In this document: one piece after another, positions 13,089 through 25,000 of the stretch
Layout of the letters: each line of letters opens with the position of its first letter
Position numbering within the stretch: position 1 is the first letter of the stretch
DNA from: Balamuthia mandrillaris
Lineage: Eukaryota > Discosea > Longamoebia > Balamuthiidae
Assembly (NCBI GenBank): GCA_031835245.1
Contig: JAVKOQ010000045.1
Location: 77,001 to 141,000 of the forward strand
Direction of reading: 5' to 3'
DNA length: 64,000 nt
Notes under the pieces: generated by a model
What the model was told of the DNA's origin: nothing
Database searches by the model: none
The model's input: the letters and a program-made list of their open reading frames with translations, nothing else
Program-made: the position numbers and the translations under genes

Positions 13089-13389
13089 CTCCTCAGAAAT
13101 ATGCAAGATATTCAAAAAACGACGAGAATGTTACGGTCTTTGCATTCTCCGAATTGTTTTGGAAGGAAGCAGCAAGAAGAAGGAATCGAAACCGTCGCTT
13201 CATGCACTTTCTCTCTCTCTCTCTCTCTCCTCTTTGGCGTTGGGTTGTCGGGAGGCAAAGGAAAGGGATGGAAAAACAACACATGAATGTATTTCACGGT
13301 CGAGCAGCAGCTTCTTAAACAAAATAACAAACATAAAACCAGAAGGAAGAAATAAAAGAAGAAAGCCTGTGGTAAAGAAAGAAAAACAC

Positions 13390-15153
13390 TCACTGGCCAG
13401 TGGTGCCAGCACTCTGCCTCCTTCTGGCAATGCAATACAAAGCTGGTGCAGCGGACAAGGAACGAGCGCGTCCTTGATGCTGTTGTTGGGGTTGTTGAGG
13501 TCTCGGCGGAGTCCTTGCCTGTTGAGGTGGTCTCTGCTGCGACATCACTAAGCTCTCCACTTCTTCCTCCAAACGTTTCCAAAACTCTTCCTCTCCTTCT
13601 TGTTGCAACTGCAAAAGAATGCGTTCCACGGAAGAAGGCTCATCTATCTTCTTTCGGCAGAGCAAGCTCGCGATCTGATAGAGCGTGAGCCCATAGTCAG
13701 CGCCCATTTTCAAGACAGTGGTGCAAACCCTCTGCACGCGCACGGCGCGCTCGCAGAGTCCCAACGCACGCATGCGGCGGGCATCCTCCTCGGCGTCAAT
13801 GCGGTGGAGGATGTAGTCGAGGACCTCGGGGGTGAAAGGCTTCCTGGCCTGTGGCCAGTACATCCATTCAAAGTAGGAGAGGTCCTCTAGGGAGGTAGGG
13901 AAGGCGAAGCCATGGTCGATCGGGTACAATTTGTACTTGCCGCCATTGTTGTTGGAAGAGGTGTGGTTGGAAGACTTGCTTCGGAACCTCCTTCGTCGGA
14001 TGGTGTTGGGAGTGGCTTTGGCGTCACCCTCATCATCGTCAGCGTTGTTCTCTTCCTCGTTTTCATTGTTGACGGGGACGGCAAGGATGTTGCCGCCGTG
14101 TCTGTCTGTGTTGACAGCGCGCAGGTCGAAAACGGCGATGCGTTGGACGTCCTCCACATCGAAGAAGTGAGGAGGGAGGTCCCATGACGCTGTGCCGTTC
14201 GCTATAAATCTCTGCAACGAGCCAACCTTGGTAGAAGTTTCTTCTTCCTCCTCTTCACCATTGGTAAAGCAAGGGTGAGAGAGTTCCACCAAGAGCGTTT
14301 GTGGCACGTTGGCAAAGCGTTGTCGCTCGTCCAGCACAAAAGCGGCCACTTCCCTGATGGCAGTGCCCCCCGCTGGAATAGACAGTCGTAACTTGTCACC
14401 TCCTTCTCCACTTTCGCCTCCGGTGGAACTATCAGGAGAAGAACAGTTTGATCCTCCTCCTTCGCTTCCTCGTTGCTTCTCCTTGCGTTTGGGGTTGTTG
14501 AGGGCCTGCGGATCCTCGTCGCGAGGCTTGAAGACAGCAACCTTGTCACCGCGGCCGTTTCGAAGAAAGTAGGTGCCTCCTTCGCCTTCGGCGCAAAGCT
14601 CCGGTGCATGTCCCACCAACAGTCCTTCCTCCACTTCCTTCAATAGCTGTAACTCCTCATTGCCGCTCCTTTTGCCTTCGCTTTCCGCAGCGATCGGAAC
14701 CAGACGCACAAACGGTCGAGAAGGAGCCACACGGGTCGCTTTGGTTTCGTCGACATCGTTGTCATTCAGTGGTTGCTGTTGCTCGTTGTCGAGAGAAGAA
14801 GCGGTGGAGAGAGCCTTTGAGAGAATCTCACGAGAAGGCTCCGATGGGAAGAAAAGACTCCTCCTGGTGGCCGAAGGTGAGGCAGAAGGTGACGAACCCT
14901 TTTTGGCGTGGTTCCACGAAATAAGAAGACGGGGCGCGGCGGCCGTCACATTATTTCGACCGTTGGCGGAACCACCGGCTACAAACTGGAGGAAGCTCCA
15001 CAGAGGCAACGACAGCTGCATCTGCACAAAGAGCACCGAGAGGAACGAGTTCGTCGATGAAGAGGAGGGGGTAGGCGACGAAGCAGTGGAGGAGTGGGTG
15101 GCGTTGGAGGTGAAGACAGCGACCGTAACGTTGAACTTGACTTCGTGAAGCAT
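13390..15153 (-). CDS. PI4K-gamma-like (PI3/4-kinase fold) protein kinase
   Basis: A single uninterrupted exon of 587 codons runs from ATG 15153 to TGA 13390. Residues about 190-520 carry the pattern of plant type-II-like PI4K-gamma kinases: GGTYFLRN.GDKVAVFKPRDEDP (nucleotide-binding Lys), IPAGGTAIREVAAFVLD, GSLQRFIANGTAS, and VQRIAVFDLRAVNTDRHGGN (catalytic loop). These are followed by LYPIDHGFAFP (metal-binding Asp), YFEWMYWPQARKPFTPEVLDYI, and a helical C-terminus ending in a Gln/Pro-rich tail. The first 190 residues are low complexity with Ser/Thr and no ubiquitin-like domain that I can see. Plant homologues act as protein kinases as well as being PI4K-like, so the substrate is uncertain. 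Lack of introns is unusual beside the intron-rich neighbours. Confidence 0.85.
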   Translation of the reverse strand: MLHEVKFNVTVAVFTSNATHSSTASSPTPSSSSTNSFLSVLFVQMQLSLPLWSFLQFVAGGSANGRNNVTAAAPRLLISWNHAKKGSSPSASPSATRRSLFFPSEPSREILSKALSTASSLDNEQQQPLNDNDVDETKATRVAPSRPFVRLVPIAAESEGKRSGNEELQLLKEVEEGLLVGHAPELCAEGEGGTYFLRNGRGDKVAVFKPRDEDPQALNNPKRKEKQRGSEGGGSNCSSPDSSTGGESGEGGDKLRLSIPAGGTAIREVAAFVLDERQRFANVPQTLLVELSHPCFTNGEEEEEETSTKVGSLQRFIANGTASWDLPPHFFDVEDVQRIAVFDLRAVNTDRHGGNILAVPVNNENEEENNADDDEGDAKATPNTIRRRRFRSKSSNHTSSNNNGGKYKLYPIDHGFAFPTSLEDLSYFEWMYWPQARKPFTPEVLDYILHRIDAEEDARRMRALGLCERAVRVQRVCTTVLKMGADYGLTLYQIASLLCRKKIDEPSSVERILLQLQQEGEEEFWKRLEEEVESLVMSQQRPPQQARTPPRPQQPQQQHQGRARSLSAAPALYCIARRRQSAGTTGQ

Positions 15154-16566
15154 CGGAAAAGAGAGAGTTACCGCAAGAGACGATTGGATCGAGCCTCAAT
15201 TATTGAGGAGAAGTAGAAGAATATACAAAGGAGAGTTGGAGTGTACAAAAAAAAGATGGAAAGTAGTAGATGCGTGTTTTTTACAGTGGGCTTATTTTGG
15301 TTTGTTTGGGTGATGGTTTTACGAGGATAGTGATGCTTAGATCTTTAAGGTTGTATGTAGGCGCATAGCATTCTACGTTGGGGAGGCAGTTTTAAAAAAA
15401 ATAATAAGATGATGATGATCAAACGAGTAGTAGTGTCGTCGATAAGACAATAGAGCAACTATTGCTACCAAACAAAAAAATAGGGGAAAAAAGGAGGGGA
15501 ATTTTAAAAAAATAATATCAACGGGTGATGATGATGATTATCGAGAGATGATTTTGATTTTTAGCAACAAGTATTTACCGCATCATTGTGAAAGGATGGA
15601 GTTGTTGTTGATGAGAACAATGGTTGGAGAAAAGGAGGGGGGGAAAAAAAATAACGTTGCTGGGGGAAAAAAAAAAACGAAAGTTCTATTTAGAACTGCA
15701 TTTTGGCGGCGCGCGTACGAGACGAGTAAAGCTTGTATTTTAGGTGTGTCTTTTTTTCTCGTTGTGGTCGTCAAAGTGAAAAATACAAAAAAAAAAATAA
15801 AAGGGGGGGAAGAGGAAGAAGAAAGTTTTTTCGTTTCGGGAGGGACGTGTCACATAGCAGCAGAAAACTCAAGCGAAAGGTGTAATTCGCGGAAATGAAC
15901 CGTCGGAGTTCGAAAGGGCCAATGGCGGGGGGACACGTAAGCGCACCGCTTTTCCTAACTTGTTTGGTTTTCGTTCGGTTTGCTATTCTTTTTCTGGAAA
16001 ATTTCTGATATTACCCTCAAGCACAGGCGGTCTCCGATCGGAATAGATTAGATTAACGTCTGAATTATCATTGGATGAAATAATATTAAATGTCTTGCTC
16101 CGCTTTATTTCAGTTCTCTGTGTTAGCCTTCACCAAGCCATTGTTTTTCTTATGATAACATTGGTGCGGTAGAGAGGGCCAGCGTTTATAGATACCTGTA
16201 AAGTTATTTTTTCGCTTCCACCCATTCTTTTGGAGTGTTGTTATGGTAACGCTCACCTAAATTTTATTTGGGCTCATACTCTTGCAACAGTAAAATTGTC
16301 TATGTAATTTATTGCAAATATTGCAGGGAAGCTCGCTCTCCCCCCTCTTCCTGTGGCTGGACACAGAGGCGAGGGAGACGAGCCAGGACATGAGATCGCA
16401 ATATATTACGTCTGTTACAACAGATAACTATTTTTTTCGTGGTGTTGTTTTGGTTTGTTCGAACAAAGCAAAAAAAAAAAGCTTTTGCTTTACCCCTCTT
16501 CGCCCCTGCGCAGAAGAAAACAAAACTTAAACAAATCACACACACCACTCAAAAAAAAAAACAAAG
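15154..16566. other. 1.4-kb gene-free divergent spacer
   Basis: This is the longest gene-free stretch in the window, between the kinase gene (-) and the small acidic-protein gene (+). It holds many A8-12 and G5-6 homopolymers (15385-15840), ATG/GAT triplet runs, and an imperfect palindrome GTTGTTATGGTAAC at 16237-16250 that resembles an RFX X-box. No reading frame with coding character and no recognisable snRNA, tRNA or transposon ends were seen. It probably contains both promoters. Confidence 0.45.
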
Positions 16567-16836
16567 ATGGCCACCACCAAGAAAGATTTGGAACAAGGCG
16601 TTAGCAAGAGACGCGAGGTCTTCAAGCACGAAGAGGCCGATGACGACGACCAAGCCCTTCTCGACGACCACACCAAGAAGGAAGACAAGACCATGCCTGG
16701 CGGCGAGAGGTTGAAGCAGGAGGAGAAGAAGGCCGAAAAGTTTGGAGAGGCAGTGTTTGCGCACGCAAAGAAGTTCAACACTCCCGCTCCCGATGACGAC
16801 GACATCCAACGCGACGAAAACGAGTGGAACGACTAA
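16567..16836 (+). CDS. Small charged acidic protein, unrecognised
   Basis: A single exon encodes 89 residues (ATG 16567, TAA 16834). The composition is extreme: Asp/Glu clusters (EEADDDDQALLDD; PDDDDIQRDENEW), Lys-rich segments (KQEEKKAEKFGEAVFAHAKKF), no Cys, one Trp at the end and no signal or membrane segment. It should be largely disordered with one amphipathic helix near residues 48-70. The start is supported by an A-rich leader (a run of 11 A, then CAAAG before ATGGCC). G/C-ending codons and a compact gene suggest good expression. I do not recognise the family; a ribosome- or nucleic-acid-associated stress protein would fit the composition, but that is a guess. Confidence 0.7.
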   Translation: MATTKKDLEQGVSKRREVFKHEEADDDDQALLDDHTKKEDKTMPGGERLKQEEKKAEKFGEAVFAHAKKFNTPAPDDDDIQRDENEWND

Positions 16837-17057
16837 GCAAACAAAAAAAAAAGTTGCCGCCGCTGTTTTTTTTCATCCAGCAATTATTTGTACCTTTTTT
16901 TTTTCACTCATTTGCGAGCGATCATTTTGTCCTATAGAAGAAGACCTCACCCAAAACAGTGTTAGTTTGTTTACCGACAGAAACAATATAGCAATACCAA
17001 TAAATAATAAAAAAAGAATAATGTACATTGACAAACTTTTCTTTATGCCTAAATGGT

Positions 17058-19002
17058 TTACAAATGCTCATCTCCAATGGCGTCCGAAGCTTCACCCCAC
17101 TCTCCCTCCTTGGCACTCGTCGGCACTTTTGTCTTGCGAAGAGGAGAATGGTGTTGCTGTATGCCGGTGCCAAATGATGCAGTATCCGGTGAGCTCACTC
17201 TCCGCCTGTCCAAAGCGGTTGTTGCGGGGGTTGTTGGAGAAGAAGTGGACCGAGCCGTCTGTGAACCTTCTTCCCTGTTTCCTTCTTCGTTTGCTTCGTG
17301 AACAGGAGGAAGAACGAGCTTCTTGGCAGGATTCTTTGTCAACTGCTTGCGTTTCTTTGGGAGGTAAGAAGTTCTAAGAGCAGATGATGGCGAACCTCGA
17401 GCTCCTTTGACAACGCCCAGCACTTCTTCCTCATCCTCTTCCCCTTCTTCTTCTTCATTCTCTTCATCATCCTCATGCAAGGCAGCCAGAGATGAGGCAC
17501 TACCAACCACTCCATAGGATCCTCGTCTACGCGGCGCAAACTTTTGTCTAAGATTGACCAACGCATCCACTACAGACGTTCGTCGCGAGGAAGCACCGCT
17601 CTTGTATTCCGTAACCTCTTCTTTCTCCTCTCCCTCCTCCTTCTCCTCCTCCTTCTCCTTCTCCTTCTCCTTCTCCATGGCCCTTGGTAGTCTAGGTCGT
17701 TTGCCTAGTCTTGCTTCACCTTCTGCTCCTTCCTCCATATCAGCTTCTTCTGCGTCAGGATAACGTGGCAACCTCCCCAGAGAAGCAACGGACAAGCGAG
17801 GAGTGTTCAGGCGGAACATCGGCATACTTGGTCGCCTATTGCGGTTATGAGGACCGCCTTTTCCAGGGCCAGTACCAGTCACAGTATTCGGCATGAGATT
17901 GCCATCCACATCCAACATCAAGGCAAGGTCCGTGTGGCCAAAGAGCTGAAGGTGGTGATGAATGTCCCTCTCCTCGATGCCATCATAGAGAGGATTGCCT
18001 CTCACTTCAGGTTCAGAGTAAAGAGGATTAGTCTGAGTGACATCTCTGGGTCCCGTGGTGGTCAATGGCGGCACCGCTGTGGTCCTTCTCTTCACTCGAT
18101 GCTCGTGGATGCGCCGTTTGAAGGAGAACTTGGAGTGCTGACGGGAGGAAGAGGAGGCGCCAGCCACTTCCCTGTCTTTTGTTGCTCGTTTGGCGTCCTC
18201 CTCTAGCTTAGTTTTGGTCTCGGGAGATTGGAACGCGGCCGCCTCTTGGGCAACAACTTCCTCGCCATGTGCGCCCAGCTCCTTATTGATGGACTTGCGG
18301 TTGTAGTGCGGCACCATCAGTCGTTTGATTTCCACATCGCCAGTCTCCTCCTCGTCGATGCAAAATGTAAATGTGAGGAAGCGACGTTGGGCGTGGTAGA
18401 GGCAAGGCAACAAGGTCAGCAGGAAATAGCCTATCATAACGCAGACGTGGATCCAGAGGACGAGCACACAGAAGAAGCCACCTCCGTCGTCACTCTCCTT
18501 CTCCACAATGAACACCACTAATAGTATGAAGAGGACGACCGGAGCGGAGAGCAAGCACCACAACTCCGTCCAGAAGGACCAACGCACTCGCAAGAAGCTC
18601 GGTTTGTGATGACAGTTAAGCGTGTAGGCGATGTACCAGCCATGCCCCCACTTGATGTAGTTGTAAGGGCGGAAGAAGCAGAGCAACAGCATGTAGGTGG
18701 CGTAGATGAGGAAGAGCAAGACCACTGCTGCAATAGGCACCTGCCAGAGCAGGCCGACAACTGCTCCTGTAAGGAACTTGCGCAGCAGTACCAGCAGATA
18801 GTACCAGTTGAAGTGTTGTTGGTAGTCAGCAAAGAAGGCGCCGTAGAGGTGACGCACCAAACGGGCGTGATGCTCCAACCATTTGGGAGTGCTGTGCAAC
18901 ACGAATCGCCAAAACAAGAGTATACAAATTGGTACCGCTATCACGAACAGTGCTTGTTTCGCCGATTATCATAAAGAAACAATGTTGGTGATATGGAACA
19001 AA

Positions 19003-19040
<38 letters not shown>

Positions 19041-22000
19041 GACGAGTAAAGAGGAACGGGAGAGAAGAAAGAATACATACGGTAATGAAACCCAGAACAA
19101 TCGACAGCGTTGGCACAGACCAACCTCCGCATAGGAGATAGATAGTAAGACAAGCGTTGAGAACAGCTGGTAGATAGGCAACATCGCCCAACCTCAACAG
19201 CGCAGAACACAGCAACACAATGCACTTCTCTAAAAAGGTGGAAGTCCAGTAGTAGCTATTGGGAGGAGGCGATCTACCTCCTCAACATCAGCCCATTTCC
19301 TCATCTGTTCCAACTCTCGTTTAAGATCTTTCTTGGTGCGAATACTGCGCTTGCTCTCAGGATCGTGCGTGTGGCTTTGTTCTCGTTCTCTCATCGTGAC
19401 ATCTAATTCGCCGTGACTTCCTTGAGCCTCTTTCTGATCTTCCATAGCGAGGTAGAGAGAATAAAGGTTGTCCAACATTTTGTCGCCCTCTTGTCTGTTG
19501 GGCTGATGCATCTGGGAACTGATGCCATCGCCATAGCTCTCGCCATAGCAGCAGCAAAGGAAGAGAGAGAGCAATTTGAGCACCACTAGCACCAAGCATA
19601 TGAGCAGCACCAACGCCACTGCCACAAGACACAAGTAGAACACAAATGAGGTGATGAGAGAGTGCAACTTCACTGTAACTTCCCTGCTGTACTCCTCCGC
19701 TCCATAGTTGTCTGCTTCATCATCGTCATTTCCACCGCCAATGTGAACGACATCATCTGGTTCTCTGTGCCGATGGTCGTTGTCAGGCCATCGAAGATAG
19801 TCCGCTCGTTCCACAAGTAGCTCTGTGCCTCTCTTCGCCTCTATCCAGTCCCAAGGCAACGGCAGGTGGAACAACGTCCAGGAGTAACACTGACTCCACC
19901 CTAACACGTTCCAACAGCCGAGCTCATCCCAGCCGGGACTCAGCATGGCGCTCAGCGCGATGAACTGCATATAGTCCACTAGAAAGAAGCCGTCATTGGC
20001 GTAAACGCCTCCTCTCCAACCGGTCACAAGGGCGGCGGTTGCGATAATCATTCCTCCAATGCAGAATGTGCCTTCTCCTGTTTGGGAAGGAGGATAGACG
20101 CTAAGCGTGATGGAGGTGGCGCCAAAGTTTTGATTCATCAAGTAGGTGCTTTCCTCCAAACGAAGTTCTATTCCTGGAAGACTGCTCCATTGCAACGTTG
20201 GACTGAAAGTTCTCTATTCAAGGCCATCGTCCGATGCTGATGACGAAGGCAAGGAGTTGTCCAAAGAAGAAGAGGAATCTGGGAGCTCTTTGGGATTAGG
20301 CGGCACAATTTTCAGAGAGAAGCGGAACTGGCTTTGCTGTCCAGGAGCGAGAGTTGGGAACGAGGCCACAACAGTGCGATTAGGAGGTAGACTGGCATTC
20401 TGAGAAATGTAGAAATGCGCGGGCGCCACACCAGACAAGTGAAGAAGGCTTCCATCCACGAGAGTGACGCCTGTCGGGAAATGCTCCTCAAAGACCACGT
20501 CGAAAGCAGTGCTGTCACTCGCTTGGTCATGGAAGATGGTCACGATGAGATCTATGACATCATTGTATTTCAGAGTGGCGTTTGTGCTGAGCTGTTGGGA
20601 GAGGGAGAGAATGGGTTCATGCACGACCAGCTCTGGGGCAGCCGCCGAGAGCGGCTCCAGGAGAGTAGGTAGTGCTGGAAAGGATGTGATCCGGGTTGAA
20701 CACAAGTGTTGTTTGTGGAGAGAGGCGAACTTCTGGTTGGTGTTGGTGGCCGATTCCCAGTCTCCTGATTGAAGGACCCGGGCCAAGCAATTGGAAGTTG
20801 CTCATCCAGAAGCATCGGTTGGAAATACCTTTTCCGTGATAGTTAAGAGATGCGTTGTTGACGACGAATACAGTGTATTCCACCTCCAACCAATCTGGAG
20901 AGTTGTTGTCTCTGTTCCAGTTCCACACCGTACCAAAGTCGAACACTAACAACCGTTCTTTGTGCTGAATAACATTGTCGTCGAGGTTTTGGTTGGGTAC
21001 ACCAGCTCTATCTTCTTCTTCCGTCTCCCCTGTCACTGTTTCATTGGTGAGCAAAACGCGCGCGAGGTGCTTCACTTGCGAGCAATGAACAGTGATCCAA
21101 CTATTCTGTTCGCTCGCACTCTCTTCAGCAGGGGATGAACAGAGGATGTCATCGGAGGAGGTGGCGATGGTATATGCCAAGAAAACATCCTCTGGAAGAC
21201 TCAGCGCAGGGTCTAACAAAGCAGCCACCGCAACCACCGCTGAGGTACGGCCCTCAGGTAGCGTCACTCTCATACGATAGTTCACCTGCTCTCCAAATGT
21301 GACTCCCCAACTGTCCACTGCTGCTCCTTCTTCCTCTTTCAACGTTGTGCCATCCACAAAGAGAGAGAGGAAAGAGTCCGAAATGGCGATGATGCTGGAT
21401 TTTTCTTCAGCGATGCCTGGCTTGCCTCCGGTCGCTATCTCCATGACGTGCTCCGCGGTGAAGAAGTCAGCCTCCACCAGGACGAAGGAGTTGGAGGGGC
21501 TTGAGTCCCACGTCAACAAAGCCCGTTGAGATACGTTGCTCGAAGGCTCCACTTGATCGGCAAGTCGTATCGAAAAGTGAATGGAAGCCACTTGTCCCAC
21601 TGGCAGAACGGGAATAGTGATCAACATCTGGGGATGAATGGTGCTCTCGTCCTCTTGCTCTCTACGAGTCGTATTTGCTGAAGTGGTTGCCCTGGAGGTG
21701 AAGCTAAGGAAGGTGATACTTGGGTTAAGGGCGCTGGCGGGTTCCACACGAACACTGTCTGGCAGGATGACGCCTTGGCGATAATCCACAAAGTTGTGGA
21801 GAAGAACATCAAAGGCAGCAGAAGTACTTTCCTCTTGAACGTGTCCAACTCGATAGACGTAATTGACCATGTCACCAGCGTCACCCACCGACAAATCTTT
21901 GGAGTTGTCGAGGATAACCAACTGAGGCTCCACGATTCGTACCTGCAAAGAGCGCTGCTTCATGTTGAGAGTAAAGTCGAGAGTGCTGCGAATCGTGATG

Positions 22001-25000
22001 ACAACGCCATCCTTGTTCTCTGGAACATCAGGTACAATGGCGGTGACGCGAACGATGATAAAGTCCTGCTCGTCCGTCACTCCATCTTGGGAATGTTGAT
22101 AGCTGCCAAAGTCAAAAATGGCCGTGTCATTGTGGCCGTCTCCATTGGCGTCCGAGTGCACAGCATAGTCACCAACTGAAAGCAAAGGAGAGGTAATGGC
22201 TTGTCCGAGAGAGACCACACGGGAAGAAAGAACGCTCAGTTTGCCCCCTGCCAATGGATTGGTTTCCACGGTCAAGACTAATTTCTCGGTGGCTTTACGT
22301 AGAAGCTTTTCTGGCAGCTTCACCAAGGCCTGGAAGGTTACAGCTTCTCCCACGTTCAGTAGTGCCTCCGCTATGGATGCTGGTGTTTCCTGGATAGAAG
22401 TGCCGACGATTTCAAAGCTGGATAATTGTGGCAAGTTCAGCAGAAGCTCCGCGTCATTCGAGAGCAGGTTGTAGAGTCTTCCTCCCTTGGGCATGCTGTT
22501 AAACTGCAGCGAGGCATAGTTGTGGATGCCTACTCCAGGATGAACTGTGGTCGAAACAGCACAAGTAAAATTGATGGCGATGGATTCTTCTTGTTTTGGC
22601 AAGAACGGGAAGTGCACACGAATGTAATTGTCGTTCACGCCATTGCCAGTCACAATGCTAAAAGGAGAGGTATTTCCAGAAGCAGCCAAGGAAGAAGTGA
22701 CCATAACAGAGCCAGCCTTGAGCGTGAGGGCAGTATCAGGTATTCTGTCCTCAATGACTAGGTTATAGGCAGGAGAGGCAGAGAGGAGGGGATCATGATG
22801 AAGGAGAAGCCTGTAAAAGATGTCGTTGGTGCCTTGCGGATTTACATAGCCAGACTTGACAAGGGTGATGATAGGCTCCACGATTATGGTTCGGTAGACA
22901 GCAACGTTGGAGGCTCTCGCTGGAGCATCAGGAATGATGACTATAGCGATGTCAGTCAGGTCAGCTGCTTCTGATGCTGGTACTGCCGTTTCATCGTAAT
23001 CGTAGCTCAACATGGAACTTGCTCTCAACGGCGTGTCTCTGGAGTTGGTCGTGGCGAGATTGGGTACCATCATCCATACCCGAAGCTGCAGGTCGTCGTT
23101 GGCGTCCACCACATTATCCGGTTGGTTAATGCAAGTGCCGAACGCGAATCGAATGCCATCAAAGAAACCGTCTCCGTCTTGATCAACCAATACCGTCTCG
23201 TTTACACCCTCTTGTACTCGAACAGAGCCACCCAACAAGATCAAACTGCCGGAAAGTACTTGCAATTTCCCAGCTGCATCGCCATCAAAAGTGTCAGCAA
23301 TTCCATTGACGTAAACAGCACAGTCATTGAGAGTGCCTTCGGGAAGCGTTGCAGTGACGGTGAAGGATACCGATTGTCCAATCGTCAAACCGTCGGCAGA
23401 AGGAAGACCGTCGCTTTGGGCTTGAGCGTCAACGTCCCGCTTCAGAGTAATGAGAGGGCGTGGCAGTTGCAGCTCGGTGGTGCCAGAGACAGTGGAGAAT
23501 TTTCTTGAGGGTAGCTGCTCGCCATCCGCAAAGCTAGAAGTGCTGCTAAAGTAACGCAGGGTGGCTCGTCCGGTTCGCAGAATGGTTTCAATTTGAGCGC
23601 TCTCCTCCATTTGCACCTGGTATTTCACAAAGAGGCGTTGATGTCGTGATGGTTCAGCGAGATAAGGGTTGGGAAAGTTGTCAATTCTAACGAGGAGGAT
23701 AGAGTCGCTATCGGCCACCACTTCCACATGACCAGGATACTCCTCCACCTTTCCATCGGTGGTTGTACCATTGGAGAAAGAAGGCAAGGAGCCATCGTTG
23801 GTGTAGACCACGGATGTACTGTCAGCCATCACTTTCATGCTAGGATGCAGCACATCCATGACTTCCAATCTGTATGCTGCGGAGCTGCTGGGGCGTAGGT
23901 CCATCACGTGAGCCACTTCCAATACATAACCTATAATATCGCCGGCATCCACTGTAGGTCGTTCTTCTTTGGTGCTTCTTTCGTTGTTGACGCTGCTCGC
24001 GAGGACTTGTTGGTACCTAAAGAGTTGAAGAGAAGGTTCCGCGACTTGCACGTATGGATTGGTGTTCATTGGGTACTCGATGAACTCTCCAGCCTCACCA
24101 TATGTAAATCCAAAGAGAAGGCTGGGCCGCAGCTCTGTTCCGGGTTGGTTGGGTGGCTCGTCCAAGATAACAGCTCTCACAATGATGCGTATCTGTTGTG
24201 ATTGGAGCTGATTATTGGGATGTGCTGCAAAGATAGCATCCCCGAAGTCAAACTTGAACGCATCCTCTATTCCGTCTCCTCCGCTGCTGTCCACAGCCAT
24301 CGATGCACCGTCTCCATGTCGAACAGGACCAGAAGTAGTTACTCTAGCAGACATTCTAGCGACGGCAGAGAGCAGCTTCATCTTTCCCAGCGATGGGTTC
24401 TCTACTCGCGAGGAGTCTCCGCTGGGAAGGAAGAGTCTCGCTGTGAGGTTGTGGGTGGTACCCTCCGTTAAGTTAATGTTGATGTGGAAGGTAGCCACTT
24501 CGCCAACGTTCATTAAGGACAAGGGTCCCGTTTCTGACAGTGAGGAGGAGACCAGGTCGAAGCTGATGGAAGGGCTGTTGATGGAGAAGACGAGGATGGC
24601 AGGTTGAACGGTATTCACTCGTGGAATAGGAATGAAATTACTGCTGTCTCCACCTACTGGCAGGGTTTGGGTCTCGTTCGGGGGACTGCTGTAGAAAGTG
24701 AGGAGCGGTTGAGTGGGTATGATACCGCTAGCCGGAGCACTATCCAACACAACGGTGCTATAAGTGATGACCACTTCTTCACTGTCTAACGGGTAGACAG
24801 GAATACGCAGCTTCAATCCGCCTCCATCTTCGTTTGACAGAAGAACATAGTTAGGGTAGGAGCTTGTCACGCTGTCTTCGATCAACCCCAAGTGGACATG
24901 AAGAGGGTCTACCAGTTCCACCTTGTAGGCAGCGGAGGTAGAAGTCTGCGATTGATGCTTGATGCGAACAGTGAAGTTAATGGTATCGCCAGCATCACCC

